18,981 nt of DNA, from contig JBEKZL010000251.1 in assembly GCA_049509915.1 (NCBI GenBank), forward strand, positions 1 through 18,981. The letters are read 5' to 3'. Positions within the stretch are counted from its first letter, which is position 1. Every line of letters starts with the position of its first letter. Under the pieces are notes generated by a model that did not search any database, was not told where the DNA came from, and was given only the letters and a program-made list of their open reading frames with translations. This document shows positions 6,877 to 16,200 of this stretch, piece by piece. The position numbers and the translations under genes were made by a program. The stretch comes from JBEKYD01 sp049509915 (GTDB lineage Bacteria; Acidobacteriota; Terriglobia; Bryobacterales; Bryobacteraceae).

Positions 6877-7812
6877 ATGCGAAGACTCATCATTGCTACC
6901 CTCGTTGTCGGCGCGTTGGCAGCCTGCGCCTTTTCCCAGCCGAAAGGCAGCCCGTTCGTGGGACGTTGGGATTTCAATCTCACCCAGGACGGCGCCAACC
7001 GCGCGGCCTGGCTCGGCATCACCGAAAAAAGTGGTGCGCTGGACGTTTGGTATCAGCCCACCGGCGGCAACGTATTCGAGTTGAAAGATGTCAAAGTGGA
7101 AGGCTCCAAGCTGGTGCTGGCCGTTTCCGCCGCCAACCCGGCCCGCAACCGCTCTGCCGTCACCTGGGAACTCCGGGCCTCCGGCAATCAGTTGCGCGGC
7201 ACCGAGATCGCCGGCGCCCGCTCCACCCCGATCACCGGCACCCGAGCCCCCGAACTGAAACGCGCCGCCCCAAAGAGTTGGACCGCTCCCGAGCCACTGT
7301 TCAACGGCAAGAATCTGGATGGATGGGAACCCATCGGCAGCGCCGCCAGCCACTGGACCGTGCAAAACGGCCTCCTCGTCAACCAGGAGCACGGCGCCAA
7401 CCTGAAAACCACCCGCAGGTTCGAAGACTTCAAGGCCCATTTTGAAGTCAACTGCCCCGATGGCGGCAACAGCGGCTTCTACCTGCGCGGCCGCTACGAA
7501 GTCCAGATCGAATACGAACCCCTCACGTCCAACCCGCCTGAGCGCCGCATCGGCTCGATCTACGGCCGCCTCACTCCCAAGGAAATGCCGCGCACTCCCG
7601 GCGCCTGGGAAACCTTCGACGTAACCCTGGTGGGCCGCACCGTCACCATCGTCCGTAACGGCGTCACCACCATCGACCACCAGGAGATCGAAGGCATCAC
7701 CGGCGGCGCTCTCGACGCCGATGAAGCCGAGCCCGGTCCCTTTTACCTCCAGGGCGATCACACCGGCGGCCTCAAGTTCCGCAATATCACCGTTTCAGTC
7801 CCGCAAAACTGA
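6877..7812 (+). CDS. Exported DUF1080 (3-keto-disaccharide hydrolase-like) protein
   Basis: A 311-residue exported protein ending in a DUF1080 domain (about 138-307), a concanavalin-like fold annotated as 3-keto-disaccharide hydrolase and often found in carbohydrate-degrading Acidobacteriota and Planctomycetes. Family landmarks are LFNGKNLDGW (141-150), GNSGFYLRGRYEVQIEY (197-213), a Trp in GAWETFDV and the closing FYLQGDHTGGLKFRNI. The ATG at 6877 is preferred because it opens a signal peptide, MRRLIIATLVVGALAAC. LAAC fits a lipobox with Cys17, so the product may be a lipoprotein; ordinary cleavage after AFSQ is the alternative. Residues 24-130 form a separate beta-rich N-domain (VGRWDFNL, WELRASGNQLRGTE). 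No Shine-Dalgarno is visible. The 61-nt gap to the amidohydrolase suggests joint transcription. The exact substrate is unknown. Confidence 0.85.
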   Translation: MRRLIIATLVVGALAACAFSQPKGSPFVGRWDFNLTQDGANRAAWLGITEKSGALDVWYQPTGGNVFELKDVKVEGSKLVLAVSAANPARNRSAVTWELRASGNQLRGTEIAGARSTPITGTRAPELKRAAPKSWTAPEPLFNGKNLDGWEPIGSAASHWTVQNGLLVNQEHGANLKTTRRFEDFKAHFEVNCPDGGNSGFYLRGRYEVQIEYEPLTSNPPERRIGSIYGRLTPKEMPRTPGAWETFDVTLVGRTVTIVRNGVTTIDHQEIEGITGGALDADEAEPGPFYLQGDHTGGLKFRNITVSVPQN

Positions 7813-7873
7813 TCCCGCTGTTCGAGAAGTCGGGGCAGTCGTTTCCGCCTGCCATCCGATGCCGGATAATCAA

Positions 7874-9272
7874 ATGATGCGAATCTTCGATGCGGCGGTG
7901 ATTCTGCTTGCCATGGCCGGCCTGGCCACGGCCCAGGATTACGATCTGGTGATTGCTCACGGCCGGGTGATGGACCCCGCCTCCGGCCTGGACGCCGTGC
8001 GCGACGTTGGCATCCGCGCCGGCAGGATCGCGGCCATTTCCGAACAGCCCCTCTCCGGCCGCCAGACCATCGACGCCGCGGGGCTCGTCGTCGCGCCCGG
8101 ATTCATCGACTTGCATTCCCACGGCCAGACCCCGGAATGCTACCGCTTCAAGGCCATGGATGGCGTTACCACTGCGCTCGAAATGGAGGTGGGTGTCTGG
8201 CCCCTGCCGGAGTGGTATGCCGCGCGCCAGGGCAAGGCCCTCATCAACTTCGGCGCCACCTCCGGCTACCTGCCCGCCCGCATGGCGGTGATGCACGATA
8301 CCGGCGGCCTCTTGCCCCGCGACGAAGCCGTCAAGCGCGCCGCCACGCCCGCCGAACAGCGCGACATTCTGGCGCGCGTCTCCGCCGCCCTCGACGCCGG
8401 CGGTCTGGGCATCGGCATCGGCATCGCCTACGTGCCCCTCATCGCCCGCGCCGAGGTGTCGCCTCGCCGCCGCGCGCGGCACCACCCTCTACGTCCACAT
8501 GCGCAACGGCGGCCCGGTCGAACCCGGCGTTGTCGACGCTCTCGAGGAGGTCATCGCGGACGCCGCCGTCACCGGCGCTTCCCTGCACGTCGTCCACATC
8601 ACCAGCATGGGTCTCGGCGAAAGTCCGCTGTGTCTGGAAATGATCGACGGCGCCCGCCGGCGGGGCCTCGACGTCACCACCGAAATGTACCCCTACACCG
8701 CCGGCATGACCGACCTCGGCTCGGCTATCTTCGACCCCGGCTGGGAGCAACGCCAGGGCAACATCGGTTTCGCCGACCTCCAATGGGCCGCCACCGGCGA
8801 GCGCCTCACCCCCGAATCCTTCGCCCGCTATCGCCGCACCGGCGGCATGGTCGCCATCCACTCCATCCCCGAGGAAATCGTCCGCTCCTCGCTCGCCCAC
8901 GCCGGCGTCATGATTGCCAGCGACGGCATTCTCGACCACGGCAAAGGCCATCCCCGTGCCGCCGGCACCTATGCCCGCGTGCTCGGCCGCTACGTGCGCG
9001 AGCAACACATCATCACTCTGATGGACGCGCTCAACCGCATGACCGCGCTGCCCGCGGCCCGTCTGAGCATCTCCACCAAAGGCCGGATCGAGGTCGGCGC
9101 GGATGCCGATGTCGCCGTATTCGACCCCGCCCGCGTGATCGACCGCGCTACCTTCCAGGACCCGGCCCAGTATTCCGAAGGCATGCGCTTCGTCCTGGTC
9201 GCCGGCACCCCCGTGGTCCGCAACGGCGCCCTGGTCGAAGGCGTCAACCCCGGCAAGGGCCTGCGGCGCTAG
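7874..9272 (+). pseudogene. D-aminoacylase-like amidohydrolase interrupted by a frameshift
   Basis: Two adjoining frames together make one amidohydrolase-superfamily enzyme similar to N-acyl-D-amino-acid deacylases. The first half (7874-8458) has a signal peptide ending ATA, the start DYDLVIAHGRVMDP, and the metal-binding HSH (residues 81 and 83 in GFIDLHSHG). It loses homology after IARAEV. The second half, read from 8460, begins RLAAARGTTLYVHMRNGG and continues through VVHITSMG, TTEMYPYTAG, IASDGILDHGKGHPR and a C-terminus with GADADVAVFDP, stopping at 9272. One stray T at 8459 separates the frames: either two bases are missing (GTG-TTC-CGC would restore Val-Phe-Arg) or one is extra. The unshifted frame would end at 9298. 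Both halves keep conserved motifs and codon bias, so the lesion is recent or a sequence error. If intact, the product would be an exported hydrolase of D-amino-acid or related amide bonds. ATGs at 7859 and 7877 are alternative starts. Confidence 0.85.
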
Positions 9273-9294
9273 CTTTTACAGCTCCGAGCCGAGG

Positions 9295-9323
9295 TTGAGT
9301 TGCGGCGCATGGACGTGGATAAT
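9295..9323 (+). promoter_or_regulatory. Candidate sigma-70-type promoter for the two-component pair
   Basis: TTGAGT (9295-9300), a 17-nt spacer and GATAAT (9318-9323) lie just before the histidine kinase start. Transcription would begin near 9330, leaving only about 11 nt before the ATG at 9341 and no Shine-Dalgarno. The message would be nearly leaderless, or the true start codon lies further in. Confidence 0.4.
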
Positions 9324-9340
9324 AATTCTGAGTTTGACCC

Positions 9341-10744
9341 ATGGAGCCCGTGACAACGTCGAATGGCAGTGCGGCCGAAGAGGCGCGAGTGGAAGCGGCC
9401 CCACGCTTCAGTAAGCTGCGCTGGCTGCTTCTCGTTGTCGGCGGGGCGTTGCTGTCGCTGCTGGTGGCATGCGGCACCCTGGCGATTCGTTTCCTGGAGG
9501 ATATGCACGTCCAGCAGCAGGCCGTCTCTCATGCGCTGGCGACGCGATCGCAAATGCTCTCGGGCTTGTTGCTTTCCATACAGAGCTACAACGGCGCCGT
9601 GCAGCAGTTCGTGTTGGAGGCGCAAGCCGATCGGGACCAGGCGGCCCGTCAACACCTAGACCAGCTCACGGTTGAAATCGACTCCGATTTGAAACGCTAC
9701 CCCAATGACCGCGATTCCACCGAAACCGCGCTATTGGACGGAATGCAGGATGTTTTTATTCAACAGCGAACTCTCTATGTATCGGTTCTCGCCGCCAAAC
9801 CCGACGAGCGCCGGCGCCATGTCCAAAGCCCGGTCTCCGACCGCACGGTTGCGCTGCAGAAACAGATCCTGGATTGGAGCGGAAAACTGCGGACGTGGAA
9901 TGGAGAAAGGCTCCAGGATGCCGATCAGGCCCTGGTAGCCGAATTCGGGAGCCTGCAAGGCGGACTGTCGCGCGTGCTCAAGATCGGTCTCGGAAGCGGT
10001 CTTCTGCTGGTGCTGGGAAGCATGGCATACATCGTGCGGCTCGAACGCCAAACGTACAGCCGATACGTCGAGCTCGCGCGGAGCCAGCATGAATTGCAAC
10101 GGCTCTCGTCACGCCTGGTCGACGCCCAGGAGATCGAACGGCGGTCCCTGTCACGGGAACTGCATGATGGAATCGGGCAGGCGCTGGGCGCGCTGCTGGT
10201 GGATATAGGCCGCCTGTCGACGACCGTGTCCGACGATCGCCCCGAGGTGAAAGCACAGCTCGACAACATGAAGTCCGTGGCCGAGAGGACCTTTCAATCG
10301 GTAAGAAATATCGCCCTGTTGCTTCGGCCATCCATGCTGGACGACCTTGGACTGGTTGCCGCGCTGGAGTGGCAGGGCCGGGAAGTGTCCCGCCGCAGTG
10401 AGATCGAAGTGTCCGTTGAATCGGAGAACGTGCCGGAAGACCTACCCGACGAGTACAGAATCTGCATCTATCGGCTGGTTCAGGAGGCTCTCAACAACGC
10501 CGTCAGGCACTCCGGAGCCCGGAACGCCAAAGTGACTGTCACGCGTTCCGCCAAAGGCCTCGCGGTCCAGGTTAACGATGATGGCCGTGGATTCGACCCG
10601 AAACGGGTACGCGGGCTAGGGATGCTCGGAATGGAAGAACGGGTGAATCGGCTTGGTGGAACCTTTACCGTGAGCTCCCAACCCGGACAAGGCGTCTCTA
10701 TCGCGGCGGATCTTCCCTTTCCGCCCGGGAGCGGGAACTCATGA
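9341..10744 (+). CDS. NarL-system-type sensor histidine kinase (HisKA_3)
   Basis: A 467-residue membrane sensor kinase. A cytoplasmic N-tail of 25 residues is followed by TM1 (about 27-49), a roughly 160-residue helical periplasmic sensor region (50-211) rich in Gln, Asp and Arg, then TM2 (about 212-232). The dimerisation and phosphoacceptor domain (about 255-330) has ERRSLSRELHDGIGQAL with His275 as the expected phosphorylation site, the HisKA_3 pattern of NarX/DesK/LiaS kinases. The HATPase domain (about 370-460) keeps the N box QEALNNAVRH (381-390), DDGRGF (413-418) and GLGMLGMEER (425-434). The sensor region resembles a four-helix bundle in composition, but its ligand cannot be told. The stop overlaps the regulator's ATG (ATGA, 10741-10744), so the two are translationally coupled partners. 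No target operon is obvious nearby. Confidence 0.92.
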   Translation: MEPVTTSNGSAAEEARVEAAPRFSKLRWLLLVVGGALLSLLVACGTLAIRFLEDMHVQQQAVSHALATRSQMLSGLLLSIQSYNGAVQQFVLEAQADRDQAARQHLDQLTVEIDSDLKRYPNDRDSTETALLDGMQDVFIQQRTLYVSVLAAKPDERRRHVQSPVSDRTVALQKQILDWSGKLRTWNGERLQDADQALVAEFGSLQGGLSRVLKIGLGSGLLLVLGSMAYIVRLERQTYSRYVELARSQHELQRLSSRLVDAQEIERRSLSRELHDGIGQALGALLVDIGRLSTTVSDDRPEVKAQLDNMKSVAERTFQSVRNIALLLRPSMLDDLGLVAALEWQGREVSRRSEIEVSVESENVPEDLPDEYRICIYRLVQEALNNAVRHSGARNAKVTVTRSAKGLAVQVNDDGRGFDPKRVRGLGMLGMEERVNRLGGTFTVSSQPGQGVSIAADLPFPPGSGNS

Positions 10745-11391
10745 AGAAACTCGGTGTGCTCCTGGCCGATGACCACACGTTAATTCGTGCCGGCCTACGG
10801 ATGGTGGTCGATGCGCAACCCGACCTCTCGGTCGTCGCCGAGGCGGACAACGGGAGGGAAGCTGTGGCCATGGCCCAAGCCCTTAAGCCTGACGTTGTAG
10901 TGATGGATATCGGAATGCCAAGTCTGAATGGCATCGAGGCAGCCCGTCAGATTCGCGCGAGTCTGCCCGATACCCAGATCGTCATGCTCAGCATGCACTC
11001 CGACGAAGGCTACGTCCTCCGTTCCCTGAAGGCGGGAGCCAAGGCGTATCTTCTGAAGGACTCGGCCGAGGCGGACCTGGCACGAGCCATACGCGCCGCC
11101 GCCGCTGGAAAGTCTTTTTTCAGTCCGGCTGTCGGCAAAGTGCTGCTGGAAGATTACATGCGTAAGCTGGAGCGCACTGGAGCGGAAGATACATACGAAC
11201 TGCTTTCACCCCGCGAACGGGAGATTTTGCAATTGGTCGCCGAGGGTAATTCAAGCAAAGAGATCGCCAATCTTCTGAATCTCAGCGCCTATACCGTCGA
11301 GACTCACCGCGCCAGGGTTATGCAAAAACTGAACCTTCGCGGCATCCCCGAACTCACTTTATATGCCGTACGCAAGGGTATCATTGCATAA
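10741..11391 (+). CDS. LuxR/NarL-family response regulator
   Basis: A 216-residue cytoplasmic DNA-binding regulator, partner of the preceding kinase. The receiver domain (about 3-120) has the acidic pair Asp10-Asp11, phosphoacceptor Asp56 in VVVMDIGMP, Ser84 in VMLSMHS and Lys106 in YLLKDS, so all switch residues are intact. The C-terminal LuxR-type helix-turn-helix (about 153-210) reads LSPREREILQLVAEG, then SSKEIANLLNLSAYTVETHR. The ATG overlaps the kinase stop, and GGGAG at 10727-10731 serves as Shine-Dalgarno inside the kinase gene. The linker (KLERTGAEDTYE) is short. It converges on glpD with 64 nt between the stop codons. Autoregulation is usual for such pairs, but no operator was identified. 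Confidence 0.94.
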   Translation: MKKLGVLLADDHTLIRAGLRMVVDAQPDLSVVAEADNGREAVAMAQALKPDVVVMDIGMPSLNGIEAARQIRASLPDTQIVMLSMHSDEGYVLRSLKAGAKAYLLKDSAEADLARAIRAAAAGKSFFSPAVGKVLLEDYMRKLERTGAEDTYELLSPREREILQLVAEGNSSKEIANLLNLSAYTVETHRARVMQKLNLRGIPELTLYAVRKGIIA

Positions 11392-11452
11392 TCGGCCACT
11401 ACGCGCCGGCATGTGCGGCGAAACGCCTCGCCGCGGGTTGACAAAGGCCGAT
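11391..11452. terminator. Nested stem-loops between convergent genes, likely bidirectional end structure
   Basis: An outer stem ATCGGCC (11391-11397) with GGCCGAT (11446-11452) encloses an inner hairpin GCGGCGA-AACGCC-TCGCCGC (11415-11434). It starts at the last base of the response-regulator stop and ends 3 nt before the glpD stop. Position and symmetry fit a shared terminator or 3'-end block, but no T-run is present. Confidence 0.4.
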
Positions 11453-11455
11453 GGG

Positions 11456-13018
11456 CTAACCAACGAGATAGTTGCGGGCGGTCTGGTGGAAGCTCCGCAG
11501 TTGTTCGGCCTGCCACGCCCGATCGCGATCGAGTTCGCGCGCCATTAGTTCCGCCGCGCGCGGCGCCATGCGCATGGCGGCTTGCGCGTTCAGAAACAGC
11601 GCCCGGGTGCGCCGAGCCAGAGCGTCTTCGAGCGTTCGCGCCATCTCGTGACGCACCGCCCAGACGACTTCCGCACCAGTGTAGGGAAGCGCGCTATCGA
11701 GCGGCTCGGCCGAGGCGGGCTCGCTCTCCTGTAGTTGCCGCACCATCGGCGCATCCGATCCGTAAACCCGCAGATGGCCGAATTTCTCGGACGCGGTTTG
11801 GAAACCGTGGACGTTGAGATGACTCGTCACACATGGCCGTTCCGGCAACCGGGCAAGCGTGGCCGCCTGGTTGACGCAGTCTTCCGCCATATGGCGATAA
11901 GTGGTCCACTTGCCTCCGCAAATCGTAATCATGCCGGAATTCTCGATGCGGATGGTATGATCTCGCGACAGCGAAGCGGTATTGCCGGACTCACCGGAAC
12001 GTACCAACGGGCGAATGCCCGCAAATACACTGAGCACGTCGCCGCGCGCAGGTTTCTTTTCGAGATACAGCGAGGCCGTCTGCAGGATGAACTCAATCTC
12101 CTGCTCCTGGGCAACCGGCTCCAGCGTGGCCTCGGCAATCGGCGTATCGGTAGTTCCGACCACTGTGTGGCCGTGCCAGGGTATGGCGAACATCACGCGC
12201 CCGTCGCTGGTATGCGGAACCATGATGGCGCTGTCACCGGCCAGGAAGGAGCGGTCGAACACCAGGTGAATGCCTTGGCTGGGAGCGATCATCGGCTGGG
12301 CCGAGGGGTCGGCGCCGCGGCGCAGGTTGTCGGCGAAAGGCCCGGTGGCATTGATAACGACCTTCGCCTGCGCTTCGCATTCCTCTCCGGTTTCGCCGTC
12401 GCGGAACCGGACGCCGTCCACGAAGCCTTCGCCGTCTTTGGTGAGTTCGGTGACCGCGGCGTAGTTGAGCAGGGTCGCGCCCTGTTCGAAGGCTGTCGCT
12501 ACCAGGTTGATGAGCAGCCGGGAGTCGTCGAATTGGCCGTCAAAGTAAATGACGCCGCCCTTGAGCCCTTCGGTCTTGATGGTGGGCAGACGCTCCAGGG
12601 TCTCCTCCCTGGAGAGAATTCGCGAAGCACCGAAGCCGTACTTGCCGGCGAGCAGGTTGTACAGCTTCAGCCCGATCCCGTAGAACGGCGCTTCCCACCA
12701 ATCGTAATTCGGCACCACGAAGCCCAGGTTGCTCACCAGGTGCGGCGCGTTTTGCAGCAGCAGGCCGCGCTCCTTGAGGGCCTCCATGACCAGCGATACG
12801 TTGCCTTGTTCCAGGTAACGGACGCCGCCGTGGACCAGCTTGGTGCTACGGCTCGAGGTTCCCTTGCCGAAGTCGCTTTGCTCCAGCAGGAGCACGTCGT
12901 AGCCGCGAGTGGCGGCATCGATTGCCGCGCCAACTCCAGTTGCGCCCCCGCCGGCGATAATCATGTCCCAGCGCCCCACATGGGCGCGGAGACGGCGGTA
13001 CATCTCTGACCTGGTCAT
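11456..13018 (-). CDS. glpD: FAD-dependent glycerol-3-phosphate dehydrogenase
   Basis: A 520-residue enzyme of the GlpD family, which oxidises sn-glycerol-3-phosphate to dihydroxyacetone phosphate at the inner face of the cytoplasmic membrane and passes electrons to quinone. The dinucleotide-binding stretch MIIAGGGATGVGAAIDAATR begins at residue 19 and fits the first family signature. GTSSRSTKLVHGGVRYLE follows at about 53-70, and GGKWTTYRHMA (368-378) fits the second signature. The length is normal and the C-terminal helical domain is present. The ATG at 13018 is chosen over a TTG three codons earlier; the Shine-Dalgarno is weak either way (only AAG adjacent). On the same strand, transcribed ahead of it, lie the Oar-like receptor (193 nt away, across a hairpin cluster) and a GlpT-like transporter, which supports a role in using imported glycerol-3-phosphate. 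It may share their transcript or have its own promoter: a TACAAT hexamer precedes it but no good -35 was seen. Confidence 0.95.
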   Translation of the reverse strand: MTRSEMYRRLRAHVGRWDMIIAGGGATGVGAAIDAATRGYDVLLLEQSDFGKGTSSRSTKLVHGGVRYLEQGNVSLVMEALKERGLLLQNAPHLVSNLGFVVPNYDWWEAPFYGIGLKLYNLLAGKYGFGASRILSREETLERLPTIKTEGLKGGVIYFDGQFDDSRLLINLVATAFEQGATLLNYAAVTELTKDGEGFVDGVRFRDGETGEECEAQAKVVINATGPFADNLRRGADPSAQPMIAPSQGIHLVFDRSFLAGDSAIMVPHTSDGRVMFAIPWHGHTVVGTTDTPIAEATLEPVAQEQEIEFILQTASLYLEKKPARGDVLSVFAGIRPLVRSGESGNTASLSRDHTIRIENSGMITICGGKWTTYRHMAEDCVNQAATLARLPERPCVTSHLNVHGFQTASEKFGHLRVYGSDAPMVRQLQESEPASAEPLDSALPYTGAEVVWAVRHEMARTLEDALARRTRALFLNAQAAMRMAPRAAELMARELDRDRAWQAEQLRSFHQTARNYLVG

Positions 13019-13059
13019 CTTGATCAAATTGTAATGTGTCGAGGTCTAACTCGGAGGGC

Positions 13060-13170
13060 GGACCCCCTGGTCCACGCGGGACGCCCTCGTCCCGCACTTC
13101 CCCACAGCAATCAACCGCCAGTGCCGGCGGGGAGCCGGCCAGGGGGCCGGCCGCGGACGAAGGCGTCCGC
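13060..13170. repeat. Cluster of short palindromes with CCCT/AGGG-type tetraloops between receptor gene and glpD
   Basis: Within 111 nt lie GGACC-CCCT-GGTCC (13060-13073), GCGGGACG-CCCT-CGTCCCGC (13076-13095), CCGCC/GGCGG (13115-13119, 13126-13130), GCCGGCC-AGGG-GGCCGGC (13134-13151) and GCGGACG-AAGG-CGTCCGC (13153-13170). The stems differ in sequence, yet three of the four tetraloops read CCCT or its complement and the fourth differs by one base. The cluster fills most of the 192-nt gap between the receptor stop and the glpD ATG. Read through, it would be a strongly folded RNA, perhaps a processing or attenuation point. It may belong to a dispersed intergenic repeat family. Confidence 0.65.
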
Positions 13171-13210
13171 CCTACAACCTATGCGGCATCTCTCGGATTC
13201 CGGCCGCCTG

Positions 13211-16200
13211 CTAGAACAGCAGTTTCAGCGCGAACTGGATCTGCCGTGACGGGAAGGCAGTTCGGATGGTGCCGAAGGCGGCGCTGGTCGTTTGTGTGTT
13301 GGGTATGCCGAAATTCGTGTGGTTCAGAACGTTGAAGAACTCCGAACGGAATTGCACCCGTGCGTTTTCGCGGATCCGGAAGCTCTTGTCGACGGAAAAG
13401 TCCCACTGGTCGAAGTTGGGAGCCCAGAACGAATTGCGGCCGACGTCCCCGAACGGCGCGTTGGCGGGCGGAGTGCTGAACGAATAACCGGCGAAATAGG
13501 TGTTCAGCATGGCTGAGCGGCTCTGGCTGACGGCCTGGCCGGTGACATTGGGGCGCAGATACGGCTCGCCGCGGTAATCGTTGGAAAGCGAGCTGACCAC
13601 GTTGTTCCCGCTTGCCGCGTAGGTCACGTCGAGCGGCTGGCCCGTGTGAGCGGTATTGATGGTGGTGAGCTCCCATCCGCCCAGAAACGCATCCATTACG
13701 GGATTCAGGTTGGCGCCGTGCTGGAGGCCTTTGCCGAAGGGAAGCTGGTAGACCACGGTGGAGACGTTATTGAACTTCACGTCAAAGCTGGAGGGCCCCT
13801 TTTCCGCCGCAAGGTCGTGAATATTCTGGGGGTTGGCCTGGTAGTAGCCCGCGAAATACTCGAGCGCCTGCTCGGAATCGCCCATCGCCAGGCCCCAGGT
13901 GAACGAGTTTTGAAGGTACAAGCCCTTCGAGAGACGGTGCTCGACGCGGGCCGACAGACCGTTGTAGTGATTGTCGCCCGCCGGGTCGAGCCACGTAATC
14001 GGCCCGAATGTCGGGATCGGTACGCGGGCGGTGTATGCCAGGGGGGCGCTCGGGTTGTACGGAGCCGCCTCGTTGTAATCGGCGATAATCGGCAGCCTCA
14101 GACTGTGGTTTCCGTTATAGGACACCGCGAGGAGCGTGTTTTTGGGGAGTTCCCGCTGCACCTGAATGAACCAGTTCTGGACGTAGGGCCATTTGCTATC
14201 CGGCGGTGTGTAAACGACGTTGGAGTTGACCGGGTTGAAGGCCGCCGGGCTGGCGATGTTGGTGGTAAAGCTATTCTGGGTGGTCAGGAAACTCGGCGAC
14301 AAAGGATTCGACTGACTGAGGACGCCGAACAGGGCCTGGGGAGCATTGATCCCTTCCTGCGCGCTGCCCGGCCGGTTGAAGAACGTGTAGCTGATACCAT
14401 ACCCGCCGCGCACCACCGTTTTCGGGTCGATGCTGTAGGCCATGCCGATCCGTGGTCCCCAGTCGCTATAGTCGGGATGAACCAGACCGCGGTCATACAG
14501 GCTTCCGCCGGTAGCCTTGACCATGGTATCGGTGGTGGGGTCGAAGTTCGAGTAATTGTTGTCGCGCTCATAAAGCGGCGACGCGAACTCCCACCGAATT
14601 CCCACGTTCAGTGTGAGCTTCGAGCTGATGTGGTAATCGTCCTGAAAATAGAGCGAGTGCACGAATTGGCGCAGATTGACCACCGTGTAGCTTCCCAGGT
14701 TGATTTGGGCGGGAAGTCCGAAATAGAAATCCGCGAGGCTGTAGCTGGTCGAGTCGCTGGCGACGGTGCAAGTGGAGGGCTGGCCCAGTTGCGCACAGGT
14801 GGGCTTGCTGAAGGCACCGTTGTAGGTGTCCTGGCCGTATAGCGGATTGGTGTCCAGAATCTCGGTGTGGATCTGCAGGTATTCATAACCCATCTTGAAG
14901 GAATGGCGGTTCCACTGTTTCGAAAAATTGAGTTTGGGATCCCAGGAAGTGGGATTTTGGAACTGCGGATTGCTGGTTTGCCGGCCCATGGCAGTGAGTC
15001 CGGTGATGGTTTGGGTATCGAGCCCGCCGGTTAGGTTGGGGGTCGTCGGCAAGCCTTGAAAACCGCCGTACTCACTTTGCATGCTGGGGCCACCCACATA
15101 AGGCGGCGTCTTGCCGCCAAGCAGGTGGGAGAAACCCAGGCGCGCCTCGAACAGGGATGTCGGCGTTATCGTCCAGGTGTAGCCAAACGAAGCGTTCTGG
15201 TCGACGATGTGAATATAGCCGTTGCCGTCGCCGCCGGAGGGTCCGGTCAGGTCGGGCGCGTAATATTGCAGGTCCTTCCGCTGGCTCCAGCGGATAAAGG
15301 CCGTCATGCGATCGTTGATCTGGCCGTCGATCTTAGCGTCGTACTTGTCGCCATAATCGCGGATCAGCAGCAGGGCTTCGTCGTTGTTGGAGCGTCCGGG
15401 TCCGTTGGGCGGGGGCAACTGGCTGAGCACGGTGGCGGCAAACGGACTGATCTGCGAGGTCGGGATCGGCGTGTTGGCGGGGTAAATGGAACCGGTCTGC
15501 GGGTTGATCACGGTCACCGGCAGAATCCCCACGCGATCGTTCGCGTCCGCGATCGAATCGAAGTTGAGATATCTCTGCAACTGCCGGTAGCCCTCGTAAT
15601 CCCCGAAGAAGAACAGCTTGTTTTTGACGAGCGGTCCGCCGATAGTGGCGCCAAACTGGTTGCGCTGCAGGGTGGGCTTTACGAACACGGCCGGACTGAA
15701 CAGGAAGCCGGTGGCGTTGAGGTCGGTGTTGCGCAGGTACTCGTAGGCCGAACCGTGAAACTGGTTGGTTCCGGATTTCATCACCGCGTTTACCACCGCG
15801 CCGCCGACGCGCCCATATTCGGCGCTGTAGTTACCGGTGATGATTTTGAATTCGGCCAGTGCATCCGGCGACAACTGCACCAACTGGGCCGAATAGCCCT
15901 GGTTGCTGGTTCCGTAAGAGTTGTTGTCCAGGCCGTCGAGCAGAAAATTGTTGTAGGTGCTGCGCATGCCGTTCACGTTGAAGGCAGCCTCGCGCGGCGT
16001 GCCGGTGGCCGAGAAGGTGGCCGACATCGGCGATTTGACGGCGTTGGCGTCGAGCAGCGCCAGGTCGGCATAATTGCGGCCGTTGAGTGGAAGTTCGGTG
16101 ACTTCCGCCGTATTGACCACCTGGCCGTGATCGCTCGAGTCGGTATCGAGTGCGGCGGCCGCGGTGGTCACCTCGATGGATTCGGTAATGGCGCCCATCT

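Noticed and set aside
11735..13009. A 424-codon open frame opposite glpD
   Set aside because: Antisense to a gene with both GlpD signatures; the translation has no recognisable motif, so it is a codon-bias shadow.
13060..13170. Possible CRISPR array
   Set aside because: The units are palindromes of unequal sequence without constant repeats or similar-length spacers, and no cas genes are near.
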